Numbered from the stretch's first letter, positions 23,647-34,940 are shown. The stretch is DNA of 64,000 nt from Romanomermis culicivorax (GCA_963922205.1 CAWUHX010000030.1:1364001-1428000), one strand, 5' to 3'. Notes: generated by a model not told the origin, from the letters alone. A program made the numbers and translations.

Positions 23647-23661
23647 TGGTGACCGTTTGGA
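23647..23661 (+). promoter_or_regulatory. Primer binding site, family A
   Basis: TGGTGACCGTTTGG starts one base after the LTR end. TGG complements the CCA end of a tRNA. The same TGGTGAC start is found behind the e5 LTR and the two inverted family A LTRs. I cannot name the tRNA. Confidence 0.6.
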
Positions 23662-24574
23662 TTGTACCCTTCGTTTCCCCGCCATTGTGCTGCATCCGAC
23701 TACACCCCCAAGCTTCAAAATTCGACCATGCAGTAGTTGCGCTCAAGGTTACAAAAAAGGTTGTTATACCCTCTGGCAAAAGATGCCAAAAGTAAGCCAT
23801 ACACAGCCAGATCTCACTCCCCTCCCATCGCGATCAAGCTCGCCTAACGCCCCCACAGCCGTGCGCCGGGCCTTGAGTTTTGACCAGATGTTATTGCCGC
23901 AGCCGACAGTGCAATCATCAGCGGTACCCACGGTAAGCCTCCCGCCCCATAACCCGCCCTTGTCTACTTTCAGTACCTCCGCATTGGATGGGACCCCACA
24001 GACTCAAATACGGCTCACTTCGGCAACCACCACGATAGTCAATTCACACGTGCCGCCGCCTCTGAGTCAAGACGCCCTCATCGCCGCCGTTATATGTCCT
24101 AGCGCCTTGGCAGTATCACAAATACCACGGCCAAGCACCGCCCCCCAAGTCAACAACAACCAAACCGTTGCCAGGACGGATTCTTCAGACTCCTTTATCA
24201 ACATTGACCCACCGCAGGCCCCAACCCCCACCGGCGCTCCAGCAACCAACCACCGCAGCAGCCTAGCAATCGCAAATGCTAACGAAGTCCATAATTTCTG
24301 AATCGAAGCACACGACGCGTTGGACCAGCTCAGCAATTCCGCCGGGCGAATAACCAATAATGTTCCCACAGTACAAACAATTGATCAAATTATCGGCGCC
24401 GTTTCCGATCAATTTCAAGCTCAACAACTACGTGTTCAACGCGAAATCCAAGAGCAAGTGAAATCCACAAACGCGCGCTTCACCGCCCTGGCAGAACAAA
24501 TGCAACAATTGATTTTGACCAATGCTGCCGCAGCCAATGCACGCAACCCCACCAAGACAATGATGTATTTGTAG
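23657..24574 (+). pseudogene. Family A gag N-terminal part, truncated
   Basis: Open from about 23657 to 24301: a Cys/aromatic start followed by a long Pro/Ser/Thr-rich stretch, then a stop. A second frame (24320-24574) is Gln-rich and amphipathic with a coiled-coil look. Position directly behind an LTR and primer binding site identifies it as gag. There is no zinc knuckle or capsid core because the fragment ends at about 24580 in a rearranged LTR piece. The same N-terminal part occurs inverted at 26176-26859 and, very short, at 28405-28644. Confidence 0.55.
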
Positions 24575-24579
24575 GTCCT

Positions 24580-24695
24580 CTGGCAGCTGATGAGTCACGG
24601 GCAGGATTGGGATTCCAGGGTTCGTCCTTAATGTACGTGTTTCCCAACTTATTTTAATGTATGTGTACGAGTCCCCAACTTATTTTAAAATTCAA
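24580..24695. repeat. Rearranged family A LTR fragment
   Basis: About 24583-24645 is an inverted piece of the LTR 3' region (GGGTTCGTCCTTAATGTACG on this strand). About 24665-24690 is a direct piece (CCCCAACTTATTTTAAA...CAACA). The mixture of orientations in about 100 bases points to a repair or rearrangement junction that truncated gag. Confidence 0.55.
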
Positions 24696-26175
24696 CAGAA
24701 GCTCTTCAATTGTTTTATGAAGCTGACTTGCTTGATGTTATGGAAAAAGGTTGGGCTTTGAAGAAGTATAGGATATGCTGTCCCTTGACAGAAAAACAAC
24801 CTCAATATTTGCTGGAAAAATACAACAGTGATATTGTATATCAGCAAAAATTCAATGCTGAAGTTTCACTGAAGAAATGAGGAGGAACCCATCTTTTGTC
24901 AGATCTGGCTTCCTCACATCAGAACAAATTACCCCATTCTGGGCTAAGGAAGCCAGCTGTCATCAGGAAGAACCTACTACATTCTATAGTAGCAATCTGG
25001 AAGGAGAATGTGGTGTTGAAGATTAAGGAGAACCCTACAAGCCTCTAGTGATGTTTGATACACATTTAGAATATGAAAGTGAACTACAGAAAACAGATTG
25101 TTCTGGATAATTGTTTCAAAAAACAGTATGTAGATCTGACTCTTTAAAGATGTCATCTGGTTTGGAGCCAATATCCTATTGAATTCAAGTGGATTTTATG
25201 TTGAGCTCTTATTATCTGAAAATGATCCAGATTTTCCTAGTTTAGCTTGAAAATTTGAATGATCCTTCATCTTAAAGTTAAACAAAAGAACATGGCTTTT
25301 CTAGTTTATTAATATACAATGGGTGTCAATACTTTGATGCAAGTTGTTTGGTATGTAGCCACATACTGTAGCTGCAATGTAGTTGATTGGAACTAGAATT
25401 AATAATATTTCGACTAAATGGAACAACAATTTGTACCTGAAGTTTTTTCAACAATATCAAGAAATGTGTTTAACATTGTAAGGGATGATTATATTATGAC
25501 CAAACCTTGTGGGTATATAGCCAAGATGTCAACCTGCAATGCGTAAAGGTTTTAGTTGGATTATTAGAATTTTGAGTGAATGACTGCATTTTGAAACAAA
25601 TTTTTTTATAATTTGATTCAAAAATGGTTTCTACTTGTTTCACCATGCCACACTAAACGGTTTTTTTATTTTGATAAAACTTTGTGGGTATGTGGCCAAG
25701 GGGTCCAGCTATAAGATAGTGCAGTTTAATCAATGACATTCATTCTTTGACTTTATGGGGTATGAAAATGTGTAAAAAATACAAAAAAGTCCTCAAGATC
25801 AGATCACTTGTGATCATGGATCAGACACTCAGACACAGTTGTTGCACCTACAGAGCTGATGAGTACGGTTAGACTTTATGAAGAAGGAATCCCTACTGTA
25901 GTTTATTCTCCTGATAGAGTACAACCGTTGTTGGGTGAGGGTATGTCCAAGAAATTCATTCCGCGAATATCGAAAGAAAAGGTCACATGTTGAATTGGCC
26001 TTAGTGAAGGGTGTGAATGTAGACTAACATCTCAACAACAAGCCAAGGGAATGCCAGCATTAGGTTTAGAAAATGACGCCTATGAGACAACCAAAAGAAA
26101 GTACAACTTCAACTGCATCCACAACTCTGAAATCACAATCTGAGACATCCAAAAGTCGAATGATTTCCAGTATGC
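24696..26175. other. Degenerate, coding-like stretch of unknown origin
   Basis: Short plus-strand frames with protein-like composition (for example around 24700-24880 and 24890-25020) are interrupted by many stops, with an AT-rich part at 25250-25760. A second protein-like patch is at about 25850-26120. I do not recognise a family. Together with 27430-28480 it fills the space around the inverted LTR-gag copy and may be the remains of one older element. Confidence 0.3.
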
Positions 26176-26859
26176 CTACAACATCCACAAAAGCTTATGC
26201 TCAGATGTGATTGGTATCAAAAACTGGTGGAGATTTGCGATTGCGATTGCTAGGCTGCTGCAGTGGTTGGTTGCTGGAGTGCCCGTGGGGGTTGGGGCCT
26301 GCAGTGGGTCAATGTTGATAAAGGAGTCTGAAGAATCCGTCCTGGCGATGGTTTGGTCGTTGTTGACTTGGGGGGCGGTGCTTGGCCGTGGTATTTGTGA
26401 TACTGCGGGGGCGCTAGGACATATAACGGCGGCGATGAGGGCGTCTTGACTCAGAGGCGGCGGCACGTGTGAATTGACTATCGTGGTGGTTGCCGAAGTG
26501 AGCGGTATTTGAGTCTGTGGGGTCCCATCCAATGCGGAGGTACTGAAAGTAGACAAGGGCGGGTTATGGGGCGGGAGGCTTACCATGCGTACCGCTGATG
26601 ATTGCACTGTGGGCTGGGGCAATAACATCTGGTCAAAACTCAAGGCCCAGCACCTGGCTGTGGCGGCATTAGGCGAGCCTGATCGGGATGGAAGGGGTGT
26701 GAGATCCGGCGGTGTATGGCTTACTTTTGGCATCTTTTGCCGGAGGGTATAACAACCTTTTTTGTAACCTTGAGCGCAACTACGGCGTGGTCGAATTTTG
26801 AAGCTTGTGGGTGTAGTCCGATGCAGCACAATGGCGGGGAAACGAAGGGTGCAATCCAA
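26176..26859 (-). pseudogene. Family A gag N-terminal part, inverted copy
   Basis: Minus-strand frame of 227 codons, closely similar to 23657-24301 and directly behind the LTR 26871-27417 and its primer binding site. It starts with the same Cys/aromatic stretch and Pro/Ser/Thr-rich body and diverges from the plus copy near 26235. No nucleic-acid-binding motif is left. Confidence 0.55.
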
Positions 26860-26870
26860 ACAGTCACCAG

Positions 26871-27417
26871 TGTTGTATTTTAAAATAAGTTGGGGACTGA
26901 TGAGTCATGGCAGGATTGGGATCCCAGGGTTCGTCCTTAATGTATGTATTTCCCATGCCCATGCTTACCGGATGGACTTAATTAGTTGTACTTAAACCCG
27001 ACACTAATGACCCTACCAATTAAGGAAAAGACGTTTCCTTAATTGTCTCCCCAATTAAATATAAACTGGAAAGGAGAGACTTTTTCTTATTTTATCTTAA
27101 GAAATCGAAAAACACTTACTTACAAGCGATACGGGGTGAGAATACAGATGATTCACTCCCATGCACTGGGAAGAAAAAACAAATAGAGATGTGTGTGCGG
27201 GGAGGCGGCGAGTAGAGATAAAGTGGCCAGCAGGGCACACGTTATAATAAAAACATATATGAATAATACACAATGAGAGAGCCAGCGCACGCGTATCAAC
27301 GTGTGCTACAGTAAGATGACTGTTGATGGTCCGCGTTGCTCTCTCCACTTGGCACCTGCGAGCCTCATGCGCGGTTTGACAAAAATGATGAAAAATCGGC
27401 AGAAACACACTACAACA
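26871..27417 (-). repeat. Family A LTR, copy 2 (547 bp, inverted)
   Basis: Minus-strand LTR with the same ends as copy 1 (TGTTGTA...TACAACA) and exactly the same length. It is followed on the minus strand by CTGGTGACTGTTTGG (primer binding site) and gag. No polypurine tract precedes it, so it acts as a 5' LTR. Together with copy 1 it makes inverted arms of about 1.2 kb (23099-24275 and 26235-27417). Confidence 0.8.
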
Positions 27418-28404
27418 CTTCTTGAACTACAGGCAAGCCAGGGGTCAATCAAACACTTTCTAGTGTTCTACTATAGCATTGTATTGCCATATCATGTAAA
27501 TTTATTCGCTGTGGTGTTAGTTTGCTGTTTCCCAATATATAATGCTGCAACAAGTTGGGATGAAGTACAAAAGCCTTCTTCAGGACAGTTGAAGCATTGC
27601 TTTCCATTTTATATGGCTCATCAGTGGCAGCTGGAACATCTTCAGATTCTTTTTCAAAGTTGGTGATTGTAATTTTTAGATTAATAGCAATCCAGAACTA
27701 TGATTTTTGAAGGGGCGCAACCTCTGGCTGGTCTTTATGAACCACATGATGGATTTCCAAGCTTTGGTAACTGTTCAAAATTCAATATTTTTGTCTTGAA
27801 TATGCTTTCAGTACCAACCTTGTAATCTTTAGTTGCCTTGACTTCAGTAGATGTAAACTGTAAATTGAAGTAGCTCCTGATACCAACTGCTTTAAGATCC
27901 ATCTTCTTGTGTGGGATTTTGAGATTGCCAAGGATGAATGATGTTTCCTTGACCTTTCCATGTGTCATAGCACATCTGATTAATTTGTCAGCAGTTGTAC
28001 ATTTATTATTGTGCACTTTTTTAGTGCAGCAATGCGGTCACATGGACTTTAACCATATTCGGAATCAGAGAAGTCTCAGTTCTTGATAGTCACACCTGTT
28101 TTCTGAGATATTGCCGGCACGATGAGCAAGGTTGGGGAGCCATGAAAACATCCAGCATTGCCTGATTGCACAAAAGCTGTGTTGATTGTTTGTTGTTCTG
28201 CCTTGATTTTTGTCAATGGGTCAGTCAGTATTCAATAATTGCATTACTGTCTTGTGCAAGTGAGTTGAAAACATGGTTAAATGTGCTGTGGTGTAGCAGT
28301 CCACTTTTTATGCCAAGGGCATATGTGATTTGCCATAGTAAATGGCACTTACCAAACCAGCTTGACTGATCTTTCCATCCACTGGAAGGCAGAAATTTCT
28401 TTGC
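27418..28404. other. Degenerate stretch of unknown origin
   Basis: A minus-strand frame of 93 codons (27735-28016) has a protein-like composition (Lys, Ile, Thr) but no family I recognise. Other frames are short and interrupted. It may belong with 24696-26175 to one broken element into which family A inserted. Confidence 0.3.
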
Positions 28405-28644
28405 TCAATCAAGCTGTGGGTAAACATGATTCTCCAGGAGGTTGTCAATCATGTCTTTCCATTGCTTCATCTTGGCGCATGATCTAAGCTGGCTGGTGGC
28501 TTCGCCTACTTGGGTTGCCGTCGGTGCGGTACCACATACATCTCTTTTGTAACCTTGGGCGCAGCTGCGGCGGGGTCGAATTTTGGACTCTTTGAGCATT
28601 TTCGGATGCAATGCAACGGCGGGGAAAGAAAGCGTACAAACCAA
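28405..28644 (-). pseudogene. Family A gag start fused to a third-ORF piece
   Basis: Behind LTR copy 3 and CTGGTGACCGCTTGG, a minus-strand frame starts like the other family A gag copies (Cys-rich AQGYK block). At about 28545 it changes into sequence that matches the third ORF of e1: a GGTTGCCGTC/GTGCGGTACCACATACA block also found at 7992-8020. This is a chimera made by deletion or template switching, not a gene. Confidence 0.5.
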
Positions 28645-28655
28645 GCGGTCACCAG

Positions 28656-29231
28656 TGTTGTATTCGTAGGTGTGGTCGGGGCGATGAACTGTGGGCAGGA
28701 TTGGGATTCCGAGGTTGCGTCCTTAATGTACGTGTTTCCCACACCCACGTTTACCCGATAGCCTAATTATTTGTACTTAAACCCCAACACTAATTATCCC
28801 ACCAATTAAGGAAAAGTCTAATTTCCTTATTTGTCTCCCTTAACACATAAGATCAAAAGGCGGGAGTTTTCTACCTTTTTATATTACGCAATAAAAACAA
28901 GAAAAAGACACTTACGTACACAATGCGAAAATGGGCGAGAATAATAAAAAGATCTACTCCCACGCACTGGGACGAAACGAGAAAAGAGTTGTGTGGTGGG
29001 AGGCGGCTAATAATGAACTAGTGGTGGCCAGCGAGGCGCACAACTAGTGTATAAAACGAACGAAAAATATAAATCAATAACAATAATAATGAGAGACCAG
29101 CGCACGCGTACCGACGTGCGCTACAGTAAGACAGCTGTTAATGGTCCGCGTTGCTCTCTCCACTTGCCACCTGCGGGCCTCAGACGCGCTTTGACAAAAC
29201 GATAAAAATCGGCGGAAAACACACTACAACA
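28656..29231 (-). repeat. Family A LTR, copy 3 (576 bp, diverged)
   Basis: Minus-strand LTR starting TGTTGTAGTGTGTTTTCCGCC at 29231 and ending ...ACAACA at 28656, followed by a primer binding site. It is longer than and diverged from copies 1 and 2. Upstream of it (29232 onward) there is no polypurine tract; the e3 integrase end begins about 100 bases away. Confidence 0.7.
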
Positions 29232-29309
29232 CTTTTGCCAACCTTTCATTTTTTCTCCAAAACTCAGGAAATTCAATTCTAAAAGTCTAAAACTGACACA
29301 AATTGAATG

Positions 29310-30734
29310 AAATATGAGAGAAATAGTTATTGATTCATAAATCTTTTGCTGTGCTAGTGTAAGAATATGTTGATAGGCATTGTAATTGAGAGGTAGCATC
29401 TAATGGGGGGCACAGTCATAGTCAAAAGCTATGCAGGGTTCATAGTCATGTAAAAGGTTGAAGGGTTAGTGATGGGTCATGGTGTGCATTATAGGCGAAC
29501 AGGACATATGGCAAATAATGTTCCCAGTTGTTGGAGTCATTGGTGGTGTATTTTTTGAATTGAATTTTTGATCAGAGAAGAGGACAGGCAGGCTGCCATG
29601 ATTGAGGATGAAATTATTGACAAAACATTCGACAATTGTCGATGCCTTTTGATCGAGGATGAGATATGTGGATACCCGTTTTGTAAAGTAGTCTTGGAAG
29701 ACAATAACATAGCATCGTTTGTCGCCTACCAGGGAACCATTGACAATATCTGTGGCAATAATTTCGATCAGGTGAGTTGGTTGAATTGGCAACAAGGGTG
29801 ATAGTGGTGGTGTGGGCATTGATGTCAATTGACAAATCTTGCAGGATTTGATCCAGTCGCAAACAGCTTCTTCCATGCAGGTTCACCAAAGATGGTTTTT
29901 GATGGCGGCCACTGTACAGTTGGAGCCTTGATGGTTCGTTATCTTTCACCATGGATAAAGAGTATTGTCGACTAGTGAAGCAGGTAAAAAGAGTTGCTTT
30001 TGAGCTTTCATTTGATGGTACAGGATGCTGTCTTCAGTGAAGTTGGCTGTCTTGCCGCATGAGCACTGTGAAGTTGGCTGTCTTGCGGCATGAGCACTGT
30101 GAAGGGAATGGATGATTTTGGTGTTGGCGGGGTCAGAGGCCTGTGTGATCTGAATCTCTATCTGCATGGTGATTGAAATGGCCTCAACCATAAGAGGCTG
30201 AAATTTAGCAGGCCGCAACTGAAGTTCAGCTGTTGCAGCTTGACCAGCCAGTTGTTTTCACATGGCATTGATGGCATTGACATTAGTGGTGGCTGGCAAA
30301 GGCGGCAAAATTTGGATCGATATTATCAGTTGTCATGAGGTTGGCATTTGATATCCCACCAGCCATGAAAATTGAGAGTGCAAGATTTCATTGGCCAATT
30401 CTTCTGTGCTCGGAGCAGGCAGCTTTTCTCCATCATCTTTCTGGACAAAGAATCAACACAAGGTTTATCTTTACATTTGATGTATTCCACTTTATAATCA
30501 CAGTCTTGTAAATTGATAGGGAAACATTGAAGGCGGGAATAGCACTGTTTTTTATGTTCGAGCCATCTGAGTGGCTTGTGGTTGGCCTGGACTATCACTT
30601 TCTGGCCATTTACCTAATGGCCGTACATGTAAAATCCGTAGATGATCACCAGGCATTCTGGTTCAGTCTGGTTCAGTTGTGCTATAGCATGTTTCAGTGT
30701 CCCTGATGATGCCACTATTGTAAGTGATGACTCA
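29310..30734 (-). pseudogene. Element e3: RNase H end, integrase (broken)
   Basis: Minus-strand continuation of e3 pol after the inserted transposon: RNase H end with NHKPLRWL near 30590, a spacer, the integrase zinc-binding region (about 30200-29830 with CKICQ), core parts (ATD near 29745, SDQ near 29575), then after a deletion a short piece of the integrase C-terminal region near 29400-29310 (LPLNYNAYQHIL). Stops and frameshifts are frequent. The nuclease-type third ORF is missing here. Closest relatives in the window are e1 and e2. Confidence 0.75.
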
Positions 30735-30742
30735 TTTGTCAT
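30735..30742. repeat. 8 bp target site duplication, left copy
   Basis: TTTGTCAT, repeated at 35679-35686. The two copies sit in the interrupted e3 RNase H reading, where a single copy restores continuity of the region, so they are a true target duplication of the inserted transposon. Confidence 0.8.
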
Positions 30743-31016
30743 CAGTTCTAAGACAATTCGCCCCCAGCGATTCATCCACCACAATTTGCCCGTGGTAATT
30801 CACCCCCACTGCAGTTCGCCCCCAGGACAATTTGCCCCCAACACAATTGGCCCCTGAGCAATTTGCCCCCAATAATTCACCCCTGGCACTATACTTACCT
30901 GGTTTTAGATTTAAAAGCAACTCCATGATATGTTATGTAGTATATCTCCAGATTTTTTTTTCCAGCTTCATTTCTAGTAACTTTCAATAAGGATCTATAG
31001 AGAGCAATTAAGACTA

Positions 31017-32664
31017 GTTTATTAGAAAATGCCCCGATGGGGCAGAAAAAAGAATATACTTGCTTGGATAGTTCCCAAGCTAGAGAAAGGATTGAACTAG
31101 TTTTTTGAGAACTTGGGTTGGAGTTGGAAAGAATTCACTTTCGTTATATTGGATTTTCATTCTTTCTGAAAAAAAATTTTCCATGTCTATGAAAAAGTAT
31201 ATTCTGCAGCATCGTGCATTTTGTCCTTCCCCTGGCAACTAAAGCGAAATTTTTCTATATGAAAATTTTGTATGCACATGATTTCAAATGTAAAGAAATG
31301 GTAAACCAATAGCTTTCTGACTCTCGACCGATTCAAAACTCCTGCCTCTCACATTAGCTGAAATATAGTGAGGCAGGTATATTATAGTCATTTTCAGAAC
31401 TATAAGAAACCCGAGGTTGGTTGCACTAACCCAAGATGAGGATAATCTAAAAATCGGGATTAAATTGATGATTCTGAGTTTGAGCTAATCGCAATGTCCA
31501 AATTATTCTCTTCCAGTGCACAAACAATACTCACTTTAGGATTAACTACTACTGAGGTTTAAGTTCGAGTTTGAAAATTGCAGACATTTTTATATTTATT
31601 TGCTTTAGAGATAAGAAAATTATGTGAAAATATTAGTGCAGCCCAACAGCTCGAGTTGGGGATAATATCAACATTGAGCCCGTTAGGATCCTATTGACAT
31701 TCAAATTATACCGAACTTGAGATCAAACCGAGTCGTTTTTTTGTTGAAGATTTTCTTGAGCTCGAGCTCAGCCCCCTTTAGTGCAACGGGGCTTTGGTTA
31801 CAGTCATTGGGCACTGATCTGCAGATGGGAGAAAAGAGTCAGTTCTCCCCAAATCCACTTACACTCCCAGTGCAACAGTTAGACTTTTTTGAAAGAAGGA
31901 CCAATGGGACAGAGATGGGTGAAATTGCTTCCCATCTGCAATCTCACAAAAAGCGCTCTTTCTGCTAATTTAAGTTTAAATCCAAAAACTGTGGATGATG
32001 CTATTTTGTTGAATAGTTAAGTAGAAGGAAATAAATCTGTTTATAGCTTGTAATCAGTAGAACATACAGAGTGAATTCTATGTGATATGTTATATAAAAT
32101 GAGTGAATTAAACATATCTTGCACAATCGATTTAGTTCTAAGAAGGCTTTATGGTATAGATTTTCTTCTTAAATAGTTGAGTGGAATTTTAAGTGCCATT
32201 TTCCCACAGTTGATTCCAGTTTTATTAACACTAAATTTAGCAAAAAAGTTCAACGCAGTTAGAACCACACATGTGTGAGGGAGAACATGGGGGTACAAAC
32301 TACCCCAAAGGTTTTGAAACTGAAAATTTTGTTATAAAAAAACTTTTTTGGTCAATTTTTTTTATTTTTTTTGTCTCAAAAAACGCCAAAAAACCATGGT
32401 CTAGCCCTGCGCTCTCCTCAAAATTTCGGAGATCCACATGTTTGGTTGGAAAGTGTGTTGATGCACTCAGCTACAGAATATACTTTTTCACAGACATGGA
32501 AAATTTTTTTGAGAAAGAATGAAAATCCAATATAACGAAAGTGAATTTTTTCGAACTCCAACACAAGTTCTCAAAAATCTAGTTCAATCCTTTTTCTAGC
32601 TTGGCAACTATCCAAGCAAGTATATATTCTTTTTTCAGCCCCATGGGGGCATTTTCTAATAAAC
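31017..32664. mobile_element. TIR (foldback-like) element, copy 1
   Basis: Long terminal inverted repeats of about 180-200 bases: the left starts GTTTATTAGAAAATGCCCC, the right ends GGGGGCATTTTCTAATAAAC. TA lies on both sides (31015-31016 and 32665-32666), as for Tc1/mariner-type targets. The interior has no transposase. Relatives are at 59124-61137 and 62748-63608. The shared inner TATTCTTTTTTC...CCAAGCAAG block near each end is conserved in copies 1 and 2. Confidence 0.65.
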
Positions 32665-32899
32665 TATTTCACCTCTCTTTAGCGGGCCTCAACCATGCAT
32701 GAAAACCTTCATAGAAGCGCATTGAAGTTTCAAATTTGGTCATCTTCACATCAAAGAAACAATAAAAAATCTTAAAGCTACGAATTCTTACTTCTGGTGA
32801 AAGTAAAAGATGTTTAAACCGCATAGAACTTAAAACACGTTGTAAACAGAGTGTAAAGTGACCATTTCGATTGAATTTCCCATAAACAAGAACCCCTCA

Positions 32900-33785
32900 A
32901 CCCAAAAAGCCTCAGAAATACCTTTGTTTTAAATAGACACAGAACAATTTCTTGTGTGAAGTGATTGTGTCCATTGTATTCCGCATGGTCAGAAACCTAT
33001 CCCCTCGAAAATCGCAGAAATATCTTTGAAATACACTCAATATAATTTTGTGTGCAAAGTAATCACATTCATTAAATTCCTTGTGGTCGAAAACTCCTTC
33101 CACAAAAAAACCACGAGAATAGGCTCGATTACGCCCGAGATAATTTTTTTGTGTAAAGTGACACATTCATTGATTTTCTGCAGCCGAAAACCTTTTTCAC
33201 AAAAAAGTAATGAAAATACGCTTGTTTACACCGGGAATAATTTTTGTGTAAAACGATCACATTCATCAAACTCTTCGTATTCAAAAACTCCCCCCAAAAA
33301 ATTACGAAAACAAACTTGTTTACACCCGGGATTATTCTTTAAGTAAAGTGATTGCATCCATCAAATTCCCTGTGGTCGAAAACACCTTCCACCGAAAAAT
33401 CACGAAAGTACGCTTGTTTACACCCGAGATAATTTTTTGTGTACAGTAATCGCATTAATGAAATTCTCGTGGTCGAAAACCCGTTCCACCAAAAAATCAG
33501 GAAAATACGCTTGTTTACACCCGGGATAATTTTTTGTGTAAAGTGATCACATTCATTAAATTCGCCGCGGTCGAAAGCCCTTTCCATATAAATATTACGG
33601 AAATACGCTTGTTTCCAACCGGGATAATCTTTTTGTGTAAAGTGACTGCATCTATTGAATTCCCCACGGTTAAAAAGTCCTTCCACTGAAAAATCACGAA
33701 AAAAAGCTTGTTTACACCCGGAATCATTTTTTCGTGTTAAGTGACCGCGTTCATCGAATTCCCAATGGTCGAAAACCATTACTGC
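32900..33785. repeat. Tandem repeat of about 98 bp, about nine units
   Basis: The block ACGCTTGTTTACACCCGGGATAAT and its variants recur near 33120, 33218, 33314, 33409, 33507, 33605 and 33703, a spacing of 96-98 bases. More diverged units lead in from about 32900. Each unit also has a GTGTAAAGTGATC and a GTCGAAAACC block. Minus-strand frames through it encode repeats of the unit and are not genes. It lies inside the 4.9 kb transposon, next to the MITE. Confidence 0.8.
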
Positions 33786-33810
33786 TCAAAAATCTCATTA
33801 AGGCTTCCGG

Positions 33811-34251
33811 CATACATGTAACGGAGCCCCGAGGTCTGGGGGGGGGGGGTTGGGCCACTTTTTTTGGGCCGGGGGTCAGTAATTCCCAAATTTTTGGGGG
33901 GAAGAGTCTCTGAGAGAAAAAAATTGATTTTTTCACGAAAAAAGTCTGAAAAATGGTTCAAAAAATAGTAATTTTTGTCTAAAAAATGATAAAAAATGTA
34001 TTTATGGCGCGAAGCGCCGAAAAAATTGACGTTTTTGACCATTTTTTGTTCAAACATTGACATTTTACATCAAAAAATTGACATTTTTCAGTATTTTTCC
34101 GACCAAAAGTATGGGGGTCCCAACAGCTACCATATGGTTAGCCATTGGATTGGAAAATCCTGGGGGGGGGCGGTCGCCCAACGGCTAGCCATATGGTCGA
34201 CGATTTCTGGGGGAGTTCCCATAGCACTCCCCCCCCCCAATTACATGTATG
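33811..34251. mobile_element. 441 bp MITE with 8 bp target duplication
   Basis: Starts CATACATGTAA and ends TTACATGTATG, a perfect 11-base inversion, with G-runs behind the left and C-runs before the right end. Flanked by GCTTCCGG at 33803-33810 and 34252-34259. An 8 bp duplication and short TIRs suggest a non-autonomous hAT-type element. The interior has repeated hairpin-like stretches (GGCGCGAAGCGCC near 34005, GCTAGCCATATGGT near 34190) and no gene. Confidence 0.75.
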
Positions 34252-34289
34252 GCTTCCGGTCCAATTGAAACTGCAAAAAAGGACTTTGG

Positions 34290-34625
34290 ACTACCATATA
34301 ATTGAATTGTGGCCATATTGAAAAAAAATAAAAAATCGCAGTTGAGATTGCACCCCCAAGATGCTCAGGCCGAAGTATGAACCTTGGATATGCCACTGCT
34401 GGGCATGCTGGAACTGCGTGGCCTCAAAAAGTGCGTTTTTCGCATGTTTTTGGGGCCCCACTGAGCGCCACTTGTAGATAGAGGCGAAATGACAAAAGGC
34501 ACCCCCTAGTTTGCCCTTATGCCCGATATTATCCAAAAAACCCGAAGGTTCTAGCTCTTGCCATTTTGGGTCCAGAGGGGGGACATGAAATTTAGAGGCC
34601 AAGTATATTACAGGTTGACGCTATC
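34290..34625 (-). repeat. Dispersed repeat X, copy 1
   Basis: The minus strand of this stretch matches 42640-42960 and, in part, 62585-62740. Shared blocks are CAACCT.TAAT, AGCTAGAACCTT, CATTT.(A/G)CCTCTATCT(A/G)CAA, CCAAAAA.ATGC and AGTTCCAGCATGCCC. No reading frame is conserved among the copies, so it is a non-coding dispersed repeat. Confidence 0.6.
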
Positions 34626-34689
34626 ACGCCACCTATGATTATGACAAAGTATCACAATTTTTTTACGTGTGACTCTATCGTGTTCTTCG

Positions 34690-34940
34690 CTATTTTTTTT
34701 GTGACAACTTTTCGGTGTACCAAAAACAAAAAAGAAAAAATTGAAAAAACAGAAGAAAAATATGGAGGAAAAAAATAATAAAAGGAGAATGAGTAAAAAG
34801 TAATAAAAAAATAAAAGAAGAAACTAAACAAGAAAGATGAAAGACAAAAATGAGGAATACAGGAAAGAAAATTAAACGAAAAAAGGAACAAAAAACATAA
34901 AAAACAAATGCAGATCGAAGAACATAAATGATTAGCAATT
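34690..34940. repeat. Purine-rich low-complexity tract
   Basis: Mostly A and G on this strand (AAAAAGAAAAAATTG, GAAGAAAAATATGGAGG and similar). The Phe/Ser-rich open frames on the minus strand are a consequence of the composition. No gene. Confidence 0.7.

Noticed and set aside
33026..33779. Repeated protein with Phe, His and Lys in the 98 bp array
   Set aside because: The repeat is a DNA satellite; 96-98 base spacing is not kept in a single frame and both strands are open in places.
32900..33785. CRISPR-like array
   Set aside because: Units are contiguous without distinct spacers, and the window is animal DNA with introns.
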